DNA of 64,000 nucleotides from Limnoperna fortunei (lineage: Eukaryota > Mollusca > Bivalvia > Mytilida > Modiolidae), in assembly GCA_944474755.1 (NCBI GenBank), contig OX104112.1, positions 52,402,774-52,466,773 on the forward strand, in the 5' to 3' direction. Made by a program: the position numbers and the translations under genes. Below are positions 1 through 11,659 of the stretch, in pieces. Below the pieces are notes generated by a model. That model was not told the origin of the DNA. It saw only the letters and a list, made by a program, of their open reading frames with translations, and made no database searches. Every line of letters begins with the position of its first letter. The first letter of the stretch is position 1.

Positions 1-655
1 AGAGTAAACGTCTTCTGGTCTGCAATAATAATAGCAAACACGTAGGAAAATATAGAGACTTGAAGTGCATTCAAATCAATCTGCAAAACGGTTTATGAGA
101 AGAAGAATTTTGAAATTCAGCCAATCAGAACGCATTAGTGGCCCTGGAAGCCATGTTGAATTTGCAATTGCCTCGAAAATTTAAAATATTAAGATAACTA
201 TCCAACCTTCATTTCTTCGTAATGTGGCTTATTGTGTGTAACAGTTTCCGGAAAGAAGTTGCTTGTATATTTTTCCCATAGAGTCCTATGTTAAACTATG
301 TCCTGCGATGACGGCCATCTTGGATTTTGGATTGGCACAAAAGACTCAAACTTTGTAGAGAACCCTCTAAGGTAAATTTCTGCAATATTTCAAATCCATC
401 TGACAAGCGGTTTATGAGAAGAAGATTTTTGAAATTCAGAACGCATTAATGGCTCTGACAGCCATGCTTATTATTTGATCAACACCAAAAAAGCAAACTT
501 TGTAAAGAATAATAAACATTTCTGCTAAGTTTGGTTCCAATTGGCAAAGTGGTTTTGGAGAAGATGATTGAAATGTGAAAGTTTACGGCCGTATGCGACG
601 ACGGACGCAAAGTGATGAGAATAGCTCACACTGACTTTGGGTCAGGTGATCTAAA
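1..655 (+). repeat. Diverged dispersed repeat with internal duplication and terminal hairpin
   Basis: Two related blocks, about 80-155 and 400-468, share the phrase CGGTTTATGAGAAGAAGA followed by a similar stretch ending in AGCCATG, so the unit is duplicated with a step of about 320 bp. The right end near 624-653 holds a short hairpin (CTGAC-TTTGG-GTCAG) followed by GTGATCTAAAA, a kind of end I know from bivalve dispersed repeats. No reading frame of note. The left edge of the window truncates it. Family not identified. Confidence 0.5.
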
Positions 656-796
656 AAGACAGAAATCACAAAAATAAGGAAAACAAAATAACATAAAGGA
701 CAAATACTAAGGCAAAACATAGTGAATAAAAAAAATCAGTCGCATAAATCCGACCTTGACAGAAAAGGATGCATAGCTGTATCTTTACCTTTATTT

Positions 797-1395
797 ATTA
801 GCCTAGTTCCAACGAAGTTGAACTCGGCTATTGTTATGATGATGGCGGGCGGCTGGGCGGGCGGGCGGTCTTCCGGGCGTCAACAATTGGTTTCCGGACC
901 ATAACTCAGAAAGTTGAGAACAGATTTTAATGAAACTTTAGGATATTGTTACATACCATAAAAGGAGGAACCCTATTGATTTTGGGGTAAATCCGTTCTA
1001 TGTCAAGGTCACAGCGACAGAAAAACGTGAGAAAATTTCTTGAATTAGTGGTTTCCGGACCATAACTCAAAAAGTTCTCAACCAATTTTATTGAAACTTT
1101 GGGATATTGTTACATACCATAAGAGGAGGAACACTTTTGATTTTGGGGTAAATCCGTTTAAGGTCAAGGTCACAGTGACAGAAAAACGTTAAAAAATTTC
1201 TTGAATTAGTGGTTTCCGGACCATAACTCAAAAAGTTCTCAACCGATTTTAATGAAACGATTGGAAAGGATTACTACTTATGAACGGTTGAATTTGTAAT
1301 AACCAATTATGTTAAATCTTAAAATGAAGACAAGGAAAGTTTTGGTTAATAAAATACGGCAACTCGGCTTTTGCACCCCTGTGCATATTGATTTT
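797..1395 (+). mobile_element. Non-autonomous element with 161-bp core repeats (pearl/Helitron-like or MITE), plus orientation
   Basis: The phrase GGTTTCCGGACCATAACTCA recurs at 889, 1050 and 1211 (last base or two varying), an exact 161-bp period with about 2.4 units. A GC-rich GGGC-type simple repeat (841-870) lies on the left. The ends carry AACTCGGCTATTG near 821 and CAACTCGGCTTTTGC near 1360. A second copy in the opposite orientation lies at 59730-60585 with the same flanks, which defines the limits. About 160-bp core repeats are known from bivalve pearl elements; assignment to that group is inference. No protein is encoded. Confidence 0.7.
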
Positions 1396-2324
1396 TTAGT
1401 TTTTGTTTTCGTACAATCAAGCGATCAAACAAATTTGCACCAATTCATGAATATGAACTATTGATTTACAACGGCTATTTAGTTCACCCCAAACAAATGG
1501 TATACAACCAAACACGTGAATTGTGACCAGTATACTTTAAGTGACAAATGTTCAATTAATAAACAGTTTTTCTATAACAAAACATAACAGTCCTGTCTGT
1601 AATTGAATACTTATATGTGCAGTTTGACATATGTTGTATATAATGGAACAATAACCCCACAACTGATAAACTGTAGTTCGAGCACCAAATACTCCAACAC
1701 TAATGCAATCACTATCTCGAAGCAAACCCGTCAGCGTCTACTTTTTCACATACGCTCCTATATGACAAAGAAAATCGAGTGTTGTATAGAATGATTATGG
1801 AAGCAAAAGTAAGTGCATTTTAAATACGTTTGAATTAATTTTTCTGTATTTTATAATGAAATAAAGTTTCATTATGTTTTTATATGTGAAAAGAATGAAG
1901 CAAAGCGGTTTTTTTCTGTAAATTGTATGAATGATTATGTAAACAGGAGAAAATTAAAATTGCTTCTGAAAACAAACATAAAATACTATTCTAAAACATG
2001 TGTAAATTAAAATATTTCCTTTTTAAATGTCAAATACTTTAAAAAGTAATTGTTGAATAAAAATTAAGGCAAGTTTGGACACAGAAAAATGTCTTTCCTA
2101 CATTTCACATCATAAAGTAACGAAAACATTACTTCATGAGCATCAGGTAAACATCATTTCTTATCCTTTAAAAAATAAAATGCATGGTTACAGAAAAACT
2201 GACCTTATTCAAATATGTTTGCATAGTCGCTATGAAATTGAGAGTCAAAGTCGGATGACACCTATCAGACAGTCATGTACAAGTTGTCAGCAACCTATTT
2301 ACAAAACATTGTCATCATAACATG
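1396..2324. other. AT-rich stretch, no feature recognised
   Basis: Only short, low-complexity frames on both strands. I see no repeat, RNA gene or domain here. Confidence 0.5.
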
Positions 2325-3295
2325 CATAGTTACAAAGAGATTCTAGTCTCTGTGCATCTGACAAAATATTTCGAAGAGATTCCATCCTTTTGTACGTTTT
2401 TGAAATCTAATAAAAATCGTGATTTCATTTCACTCGCCCCTTGTTTAAAAGTGCAAAAAATGTAACTGCCAAAAATATCTCTTATGAAATGCGCATGCCT
2501 AGGTAAGTATTGTCCATCAACAGAACACAAAAAGACCACATATTTTGTTTTGAACGCGGATTTTGAGCATCCATGACACATAAGTTCCAACAATTTCTAA
2601 AGTTAGTTCCTCATTGAGATGTTGAGTGCTCAGAATTAAGAAATTCGTCAGAAATGCCAAACTTACAGTTGAATTTTAAAAAGGTATAAATATCCGCAAG
2701 CCTCGCAAGCGTTTGGTTCCCCAAGCTCAAGCGTTTGTCGACATGTTTGGAAAATTGTCAGCAAGAAAGTTTTGCTTTTCCTCGTTATTAAAACACCATA
2801 TAAATCAATATGTTGTAGTAGAAGTCCTTTAGAGAATACAAAATTTGAAGCACACACATTCGAGTGAGAGAAACAATAGTCAGGTATTATGGTTTTCAAT
2901 TCTTTTCTCAAATTTGAAATCCAGTAGTTTCTGAAATAAACGTAAGGTACTTTATGAAAACATAATCAGATGTTTTTAATTAAAATATTGCCATCAGTTA
3001 CAAGAAGTGTAATTTTCTTTCTGGCACTTGAATTTGACAACATATTTTGTAAAACATCACTTGAAGTGTTGTTCGCACAGAAAATTCTTGATATTATACA
3101 TAAGACTTTCTTGTATATTTCCATCAGTTTCCAAACTAATTGCAAAAGTATATGCCATGGTGTTCCGTGTTCTTGTAGTGAATAGAATGAGATATTTTCA
3201 TTTGTTAACTCGGGTAAAATACGTTTCCTTGCATGTTTGTCGTCATCATCAAGCAAGACGAAAAGATGAAATATTCCACCTTTTGTTGACATCAC
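2325..3295 (-). pseudogene. Decayed paralogue of the TIR-BIR gene (TIR plus middle region only)
   Basis: Read on the minus strand in three broken frames, this matches the first ~330 residues of the intact gene at 53157-54695. The TIR part (3295 to about 2970) has FVLLDDDDKHARK and KVLCIIS against FVLYDDNDKLAC and KVLCIIS. The middle part (about 2911-2663) has FSKGLLLQH and DLYGVLIT, identical to the intact copy. The next part has NSTVSLAF, identical, then CSVDGQYLPRHAHFIRDIFG against CSVSGQYTPKHANFIKDIFG. The last recognisable segment, ESLRNILSDAQRLESL (near 2340-2390), matches ESLKNIVKDEKKLNSL. Homology then stops where BIR1 begins in the intact gene. Stops and frameshifts make it non-functional. 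It is probably a truncated duplicate; nothing in it resembles a BIR. Confidence 0.88.
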
Positions 3296-4550
3296 ACCTA
3301 TCTAATTAAACATTACTGTATACGTCGAATGAAAATTTGGATATCCATTTCTTTTCTGAAATACAAAAAAAATCTATAATGAATAAAACAGTTTCCAGAC
3401 TCTATTAAATTAGTCGGGACACTTTCATCAAGCGATGTTTAATGAAGCCAATTACTGTAATTGTCAAAGTCGCGCAAATAGGGAAAATATTGAAAGCCAT
3501 ATTATAAAAAAATACGATAGTCATTTTCAAGCTATAATCGTTCTCGTTAAGCGAGATAGACATTTTAGTACTGGTCGCGAGATTTGATAAAAATTTAAAG
3601 CACTTTTAGTTGAAAACGTCAACATTTAAAACGAAATAGGACAGATTAAGAAAGACGATACAAAAAACAAAACAAAACGTTTGCTGTGTTGTGCTGGGTT
3701 AGAAATCCCACACTTAACATAAAGTATTATGCCTATTCAACGATGTTAAAAAGGAAAATGCCCTAAACAGTGTTAATCATATGGTACAATAAATTACGCG
3801 ATAGGATACATTTACCCATCTTGAAACAACGATTTTACAACAACGTGTATTACACTAAAGTGATATAAGAGATTTTAATCTAATTACATCCTTTCTGAAA
3901 TACTTTATTTATTACTAGGCGTCAAATTTTTAATGACATTCTTAAAGTAATACTTTCTTATTTACAGCACAGTCACAAAACAGTTCGTACTAAGTGAAAC
4001 ATTAACTTTAATTTTGAAACGTTTTCCTTCCGGTTCTAAAGAGAAGTTTTGTTTAACGTCCTACGATATTAATTCTTTTAATTAAGAAAATCACATATAT
4101 TTTCAGCAGTTATATTCGAATCAAAAACTAACTTTAAATTACGTTTTGTTAATTATCGATTGTATTGTGTTATATCCTGGTTAAAAACGACGGGGTAAAC
4201 AAACGTAAACAAATAGGGGTCATCTCAAAAACTGAATACACTAACCTAAACCATAACCTCCTCGATCTTAAAATCCCATTAGTGTTGGAAGCCGCATGCC
4301 TGTATTCTTAATTTTGATCGCGTCCCTCTAAAATGTTTTGTATATAACAGAAATGAAATAGTAAACAAGCAAATCTTCCCTGTCCGGAATAAATATAAAT
4401 ACACAAAAACAACATAGACTGTACAGTTACAGACGAACAGATTTCTTATCGCCTAGTTCAATCATAAAAAACGGAGAAAAAATACTAACATGCTGAATCT
4501 GATTTCTTTGCTTAATCGTTCGCTTAACTTGTATGGAGGCGGCAAGAAAA
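3296..4550. other. No feature recognised
   Basis: AT-rich DNA with short spurious frames. It includes the upstream flank of the decayed TIR paralogue; I found no additional exon homologous to the intact gene. Confidence 0.5.
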
Positions 4551-5042
4551 CTAACAAATTAACATTTGCACATATTCACTAGACAAAACAGGTTGTAAAC
4601 CACGAACAATCCAAAAATGACCACCAATGAAACTAAATACTTCGGAAATTGGAACAAAACTATTTATATTTTCAAGATGAATAGAAAATTTCCTATATAA
4701 GTAGTTACAGAGAATTATTATACACCACACATTTTTTGTAAACCAAGACCATTGATAATAAAAAGGCTTACCATGCATGCAATATTTACATTTCAAATAC
4801 TCGCAGATATATATGTGAATACCAGTCTTTAAAACATTCCACGGTGCTTTGTTTATAAGGAAATGACCACCAATGAAACTAAATACTTCGGAAATTGGAA
4901 CAAAACTATTTATATTTTCAGGATGAATAGAAAATTTCCTATATAAGTAGTTACAGATAATTATTATACACCAAACATTTTTTGTAAACCAAGACCATTG
5001 ATAATAAAAAGACTTACCATGCATGCAATATTTACATTTCAT
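4551..5042 (-). CDS. Possible 163-residue ORF made of two 82-residue repeats; function unknown
   Basis: A minus-strand frame stays open through two copies of a 246-bp direct repeat; 246 is divisible by three, so both copies read in the same frame. The frame is open without an ATG as far as a stop near 5157. The repeated peptide is rich in Cys, Trp, Tyr and Phe (for example CKYCMHGK and FSFIGGHF) and matches no domain I know. Between copies there are only a few base changes (Ser/Pro, Ile/Leu, Pro/Leu, one silent). An open frame is easily preserved by recent duplication, so coding status is doubtful. It could also be an AT-rich repeat with a chance frame. Confidence 0.2.
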   Translation of the reverse strand: MKCKYCMHGKSFYYQWSWFTKNVWCIIIICNYLYRKFSIHPENINSFVPISEVFSFIGGHFLINKAPWNVLKTGIHIYICEYLKCKYCMHGKPFYYQWSWFTKNVWCIIILCNYLYRKFSIHLENINSFVPISEVFSFIGGHFWIVRGLQPVLSSEYVQMLIC

Positions 5043-5106
5043 ATACTCGCAGATATATATGTGAATACCAGTCTTTAAAACATTCCACGGTGCTTTGTTT
5101 ATAAGG
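4615..5106. repeat. Two-copy direct tandem repeat, 246-bp unit
   Basis: Copy 1 (4615-4860) and copy 2 (4861-5106) begin with AAATGACCACCAATGAAAC and differ at only about five positions. The spacing of the phrase CCACCAATGA (4621 and 4867) gives a period of exactly 246 bp. The low divergence suggests a recent local duplication. Confidence 0.95.
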
Positions 5107-5157
5107 AAAATGAAATATTTAGTGTGAAAAAGCTGTACAGGTAAACATAAAATTTAA

Positions 5158-6254
5158 CATTTATTCACTTCTGGGACCATACTGTAAGGGGTCCCAGAGA
5201 AGGAATCACGGAGCTGCCCAGCCTGTCCCAGATTTAAGAATTTTCATTCTTGTATTAGTTAGCTTTAGTTTTAACTAAATCCGCTATATCTAACCCATAT
5301 GGAATGTAATTAAACAAAAAAAAAATCTTAAGTAAATACTCAGCTAAGTATGTATGTATTTATTTGTAAAACATATTGAATATTATGCACTGACATACAG
5401 GTACAGTATTTGGTAGCTAATTTAACACTCCGATATCTTATCTGAATTTACATTGCATCATTCTGCAGATGTCGGCAAGAGTACTGTAATTGTTTTTGCT
5501 ACAATAGCATAAATTATCCCTCTTAATCCAATGCATCCACATGCCGTCGAATGGGTTTTCCATGTTGGTTCATACCTTTGTTTCGTCCTTTATATAGCTG
5601 AATTAAAGCCCGCTGAACATTAATAACCTACAAACCTTTTTAGCAAAACACTATCAGATTTGCGTACCTTTTTATATCGGTCGTGGTTACAAGTCAAACG
5701 ATAAACTTGTTAATTTATTGAGGACTAACACAGTTCACAAATCCGCGTAATGGACCAAACAAAAGAATCGCATAAATAACGAAACGTATAGTTTGAGATT
5801 GATTTGAAATTCAGAGACGACCCTTGGCAACAAATGTATAAATAAATCCTAAGCATATTGGTAACATGCATGTATTGTGCTATTTAAAGCACACGTGTAA
5901 CATCGGAAATTACCACTTACCGGTAAAACCAAGTTTTAAGCAGGAACATGTGACGCTAGATGGTACATTGTTTGTTTTTGTTGTTAGTTTGGGTTTAGTT
6001 TAATTAATTCTTTTGATATAACTAATCTGTCCGTAAAAGCGACATCCATTACGTCCGTTTTGTCAGCATGTGTTAATGTTGAAAAAATTGGTAGATTTGT
6101 ATCTTGATAAAAATATAAGAAATAACTAGTCATATGAAAATACAGAAAAAAGCCAACTTATGAATCATTATGAAGTTTCTAATATTTCTTCATGGCAATT
6201 TTAGAAACAAGAATTCTGCATACACATACAACTAACGAATTTTTGTGTTTTATT
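5158..6254. other. No feature recognised
   Basis: AT-rich DNA without a convincing frame, tandem repeat or known element. Confidence 0.5.
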
Positions 6255-6365
6255 GAATGATATTTAATGCCATTTCAGCAATTTTTCAGCTATATTATGG
6301 CGTCCAGTATTTATTTGGGGAAGAAGCCGGTGTAACCGGAGAAAACCCCATCCCGACCTTAAACG
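6255..6365 (-). repeat. SINE tail fragment (minus strand)
   Basis: Contains the conserved SINE tail read in reverse: TTTTTCAGCTATATTATGG, then GCGTCCAGTATTTATT, then a degenerate GTGTAACCGGAGAAAA. The same tail in plus orientation occurs at 22730-22815. The tRNA-like head is missing, so this is a 3' fragment. Confidence 0.7.
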
Positions 6366-7943
6366 AAAAATAAAGAAACAAATGTGTAAACATGTTTTTC
6401 GCCGAGAGTTAAATTTATCTTTTTATCTTACCATAATAGAAGAGCTACCCAGTGTGTCCTCATGTGACGTATCTCGTTTGTGGTTGGGTTGACAATCTAT
6501 TTCTCCAAATAATTTGTTTGTTATTATATAATCGTATGGAAAATATTATTGTAAATATTGTTCGTTAAACTCGATCAATAAATAAATCACTCAATCAAGT
6601 AAGCTTTTTTGAAATATTGTGGATCTGTGCCACATGCTAATTCATAATTGGTGTAGAATTCGTTATTGTTAATGTTAGAATGTTTTAAACTGTCATACTA
6701 AACATTTTGCGATTTTAATTTTAAATATATTTAAAAAAAGACAAACATTGCTGCATTTTAATTTAAAATGATGAAAATATGACAACTGCGAGTACACGTT
6801 ACATGACACCCGCTTCAATTTTTTGCTCCACCAATTTATTATGTTTCAATTATATTTACTGCTTGTATGTGGTTTTGAAATAAATATCGAAGACAAACAA
6901 TTTGTTAATAACTAACCATAGTCATGCCTGGTCATCTTGATATTCTCAACAACATGTCGAGTATAGAAAATATTTGTCAGGAGTTCTCTGTTAAGATTGT
7001 ACAGTGAATTTCATGTGAAAGAAATATAAATTACGTCTTGTTTTTATAAACTTTTTGTCGACTTAATAAAAAAATTAGACAAAATGATATTGCCTTGTAA
7101 ATGAATTGTGTGCACATTCGTATCCATATAATCCCCACAAAGTTACTATTGTAGTCCGTTTCAATTAAAAAGCCTTAATTTTTCACAGTCTTTTGTTTAA
7201 ACCATTGACATAATTTAGTTTTTAGAACCCAAACAAACAGATTTCACTCAACATAGGTGTTAATTTCGTACATTTTTTCCTCAAGGTTGCTTTTTTAATT
7301 AGATTTTTAGCCTAAATCGTCGGAAAATTGAGTAAAACGAATGTTTTGAGCACCAAGCCGCAAAATGAGAGCATCAGGCGTATTCTTGAAAACATAAAGA
7401 GCGTAATACCCCGACTATATCAAATGAAGGCCTATAGCATTTCTTCTACCAAACAGAAATAAACACCTTGAATATATCACGTTATGTTTTTAATTAGTAT
7501 CTAGAATACCAAGGACAATACTGACAGTCGGGTCTCAGTTTGTTCCAGGTTGATCAATTAGCCAAGAAATCAGGTAAATACCCATAGATACTGTTTATTA
7601 TCTGTCTTTACTCAATGCAGTTGTTTTAAAATAATATTTTTTATAAAACATTATTACGAAAACAAATTTTTAATATATATTTCTGTAAAATAAAAAACGA
7701 AATATCAATTACTTTAATATGTAAGCGCTATACTTTTAAAGTTCTGGAATTTTCTTTTATTGAATAAAAAATGTAAGCGATTTTTATTTCACAAAATGAG
7801 AAGAAATGTTCCGTTACTAGCAATATACAAAAGTGAATCAAAGACGGATAATTTTGGCAACAACCAACAATTTACCAGGTGGTATGTCGGGATGTTGTCT
7901 CATATTTTGTGCTCATGTTGACTTACAAATCAATTGTTATCAG
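6366..7943. other. No feature recognised
   Basis: AT-rich DNA; nothing I can name. Confidence 0.45.
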
Positions 7944-8096
7944 AGACGAAGATGAATTTTTAAAACTGTCTAAGCAATTTCCATTAGAAAGTACTCCACC
8001 TGCCTCCAGCCCGGATATTAAAAAAAGGGTTGTAGGCAGATTATCCCCTTCTAATGCCCAAATATATTCCGTTCTCTCTATATACACCTACTACAG
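7944..8096 (+). other. Possible internal exon (about 51 codons)
   Basis: An open frame with more balanced composition than its surroundings, reading RDEDEFLKLSKQFPLES and then KKRVVGRLSPSNAQIYSVL. It is bounded on the left by an AG after a pyrimidine-containing tract (TTGTTATCAG, AG at 7942-7943) and on the right by CAG followed by GTAC at 8094-8098. I do not recognise the peptide and see no partner exon nearby. It may be chance or a piece of an unidentified element. Confidence 0.2.
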
Positions 8097-9080
8097 GTAC
8101 ATAAAAATTGTAGCAGACAATTACTTTCACACACTCCCTCAAGTCTCATAATAAGAAAAGACCGGATTTTTTTTACCAATCAGCTGCATATGACCGTAAA
8201 ATGTTTACATTCAAATTATTTATTTGTCTGTTAGCAGAGGCTTGTCGTTATCATCTCTCTGTAAAACTTCCAGACTATATATTTCGATCTAGCTGTCTGA
8301 ATGATTTTATGTTTTGCCAGTTCTGTCTTGAGAAGAAAACGAAGTTTTGGATTAATATTGACATCCGATACCACTACAATTTTAAAGTATTATTGATTTT
8401 TTACCTGATAAGTTGCAGTTGCTGAATATTCTTGAAGTCAAATAATTTCATAATTTCATAAAACTTGCTATCCGATTCAACGTTTTTATAGTTAAAAGAG
8501 CCATATACGAAATTGTTTAACTTAAAAATTTAATTTATATCCGATTGTTATGGGTGTTTTGTTCCTTTAAGTAATATTAGCAATACTACAAGAAGCTTAT
8601 TCAAGTTATATTTAATTTTGTGTCGTGTAACTTTGATAGCGTTTGCCATAATGGGGTCAAAGAGGCCAATTTTAGCCAGATTTAACATTATTTTTTAAAT
8701 GATTTTGATGGGTTTTTTTTTTATTTTTGAGATAAAATGGTTCGAAATGGTTCTATTTTTTCAAACGTTTTACGTAAATACCTAAAAAATGTGATTTTTT
8801 TCATTTGATTTTATTGAATGAATTTTCGGTGGGTCAACAGATTAATCCCATTTCTTGCAGTTTGTTTATTATGCAATGGCAATTTTAAAGATTTTAAAAA
8901 AATTAATCTTTAATTTAAACATTCATTCCTTGATTTTTTTCTTCGTTTTCATTTTCTGTCGTATGTGCTTGTTTAAATACTTTTTTGACTTTGAACTTTT
9001 GTTGGTTGGTCTGTTTCATTGATAATTTTCTGTTTTGTCTAGTTTCAAGATTGTATGCACTATTAAGGTAAACATTTCAT
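8097..9080. other. T-rich stretch, no feature recognised
   Basis: Long T-runs around 8700-8960. No supported gene or repeat. Confidence 0.5.
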
Positions 9081-9340
9081 CCTTATCCGAGTGGTTAATG
9101 TAGTTAATCATCCTACTGCTGATCACGTGCCTGTCTACATTAAGGTCGAGGGTCCGATCATTACTATGAGGAGTCCTGAGGGTGCAATCGACTTTCATTT
9201 TGACAAAGATTGCTACTTTTCCTGCTACGTGTGTTTTTCACCATGTACTCTGGTTTTCTTACACAATAAAAACTTGCCGTCACGATATACCTGAAAAATT
9301 GATACAAGTGTCATTAAACCTCTTTGAAACAAACAAAACT
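9081..9340 (+). repeat. tRNA-derived SINE, degenerate full-length copy
   Basis: The head reads CCTTATCCGAGTGGTTAATG (A-box-like), followed by the family body (GATCACGTGCCTGTC, GACAAAGATTGC) and the tail AATAAAAACTTGCCGTCACG then GATATACCTGAAAAATTGA. Compare the better-preserved copy at 22572-22830. Confidence 0.75.
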
Positions 9341-9550
9341 AACATTTTTATCTGATAGTGATAGGCGTTTTATAATATAATGTAATGAATGTGTCACCTT
9401 GGTAATTTTTATAACATTTTATAAGAATATTTGAACAAAAGCAAATGAAAACTCATCATCAAGTAGTTATTAATAAAAACAATATAGAGAAATTTTTAGT
9501 TATAGCTTTATGAAAGCTCCAAATCAATATTTAATGATTGTTGACGTCAG

Positions 9551-9690
9551 TTATTTATATTGACACTGACTAAGGCCATTGGTCAATCTGTGTCTATAAT
9601 TTTGACAAAAACAAAAACAAAAATCACCGTCATTTGTGTCGTTGTATACTTTTCTAGACTTGTATATATATTTAACAAATGATTACGAAA
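9551..9690 (+). repeat. MITE-like repeat related to the foldback arms at 56-57.4 kb
   Basis: Shares AATCTGTGTCTATAATTTTG, then ACCGTCATTTGTGTCGTTG and TAGACTTGTATATA with the outer arms of the foldback element at 55967-56035 (inverted) and 57296-57381 (direct). No coding capacity. It shows that the arm sequence also exists alone. Confidence 0.75.
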
Positions 9691-10104
9691 AAACATGTTT
9701 ACCGACATCTTCACTGCGTTACAAAGTTCCAATGTTAAATATGTCTATGAATATTGAAAAACAATCCCTCGAAAAGCAATTTTATTTATAATATGCACAC
9801 TTGTTTTTTTATTTAAACAATATTTTTTTGCTGTCAAATTAATAACAATATAAAGATACTAAATATATAAGTCCATCCGCATTCCCGTCTTGTATTTCAA
9901 CTGTTTATGAATCATCCAATCAGCCGAGCTCGATCCGACTCCAGATTTTTTATTCAATTTAAATTTTGTTATTGTTAGTTTTTCAAACTCACACACGACA
10001 CAATATTTTAAATAATATCATATTAAAACAGATCGACATGTGTGCAGCTACCCTTATTATTACAACAGTAAAACAATAATCATAAAAACAATATAAAGAT
10101 CGGC
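9691..10104. other. No feature recognised
   Basis: AT-rich; nothing supported. Confidence 0.45.
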
Positions 10105-10415
10105 ACGAAACGGAGAAACTGCTTGGCAGAGCCTCGCCCTTCCCCCAATTCTACCATTAACACCAGTAGTGGCTCCACCGGATCCCAAGCTATGTTTGTA
10201 ACAAAAACAAAAGATCGAAAAATGTATTCATTGCTCAGGATTACGTGCCAGCACTACATGAAGCTAATAACAAAATACCCAACTCCGATGAAACTTTCAA
10301 AAAAGACAATCCACAAATAAAAGTCCGAGAAACCGGCAACTCCAGGACCAACAACCAAAAATATAGTAACTACAGCAATGGTCCTGACTTGGTGCAGGCA
10401 TTTCTAAGGAAATAG
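10105..10415 (-). mobile_element. 3' tail of a Penelope-like element (minus strand)
   Basis: The reverse complement matches the tail at 27490-27700: CCTGACTTGGTGCAGGCATT here corresponds to AATGCCTGTACCAAGTCAGG there, and AACTTTCAAAAAAGACAATC to its AAAGAAAATCCAC/TTTTTGACAG counterpart. Only the non-coding 3' portion is present, with no reverse transcriptase motif, consistent with a 5'-truncated insertion. Confidence 0.65.
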
Positions 10416-10599
10416 TGGGTTAAACATACGTATCTAGATAACATAGCTACAGGACAAGGAAGATTGTTTGTACAGAAATAACAACTTTTTTACAATCTCT
10501 ATGTACATCTGTTTTACATTTCTCTAATTACAGTTTAATATAACCAGAATAAAGAAGTTTTTTCTTTTCGTTTTAAATTTGCCAATTTTAAAAAAAGGA

Positions 10600-10815
10600 A
10601 AAAAAACAGCCAAACATAATCAACATTTCGTAACAAGTCTAAGAAAAAAGAAAAGGAAACTGACCGAACAGCAAGAGCCGTAAGTCTAGAGAAATTACAA
10701 ATCAGGTATAGACAAACCTATACAGCGCAACACACAAAAACAGAAAGAGAATAACCCGAACTCAATAAAAACTATGGGTGCACTCAGGTGCCACGGACAT
10801 TCTATAAATTATAAT
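10600..10815 (+). repeat. Dispersed repeat ending in GGGTGCACTC block
   Basis: Shares CAAGAGCC, then GAATAACCCGAACTCAATAA and CTATGGGTGCACTCAGGTGC with 30035-30200. I recall this block from bivalve retroelement flanks; the exact element is not identified. Confidence 0.6.
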
Positions 10816-11659
10816 AACTATTGCCACATTTTTAAAATGTTGGCTTTACAATGTCACATGTTATCAACTATGTTTTTGTTGATACGACCGACTATTCTCA
10901 TAACACCTTCTTTACATGATAATATATAATAAGAACTTAACAGATTGTTAGCAAGTGTCCAGTTACTTGGACTACGATAAATTAATTAAACTGCGTAGAA
11001 GATTTTCCTAAATCTGACAAATTAGTTAAATACAAAGCAACATATAAATCGGAGACCGAAAGTAAATTAATATATGATACACACTAATTACACCATCCTT
11101 TGAAGTCATTATGATAACACATTCAGATGTTTTCTACCACTATATTTCTGGTTACTAATAATCTACAAAATAATTCGTCGTTGTAATAGCTAGCTTTATG
11201 ACCAGATTACTACAATATCATACAGATAGTAAGACTATATCACTAAAATATTTAAGGTCATATAGATGCCGTATCAAGAAAACAGTCAAAATAATTTCAT
11301 ATCTAATATTACCATGCCACTATCATGTCTGAAGTAATAATTCGACCGACTGAATAATTACGTTTTAAAAATCTAATGACTAAGACTTTATTAGACTCTG
11401 TCTCGGAAATGTAATTCGGAATATTTCCTTTCACAAATATACCCGAGACAGTTTTGAACTCTTAAACATCAACCACATAATTTTTTGTAACACATATTCT
11501 CACAAATATGTACGACCACTACAGTGCAGACACCCATTTTGGTTCAATCAATGTATCCCCAGCTTTACAACACATTGCGTGTATTTAGTTCTCAAAATAT
11601 TGGAGGCACCAACCAATTAGTTTCTTATAATTTAGAGAAAAATTTTTTGGCAAAAATTG
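10816..11659. other. No feature recognised
   Basis: AT-rich spacer with short spurious frames. Confidence 0.5.
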
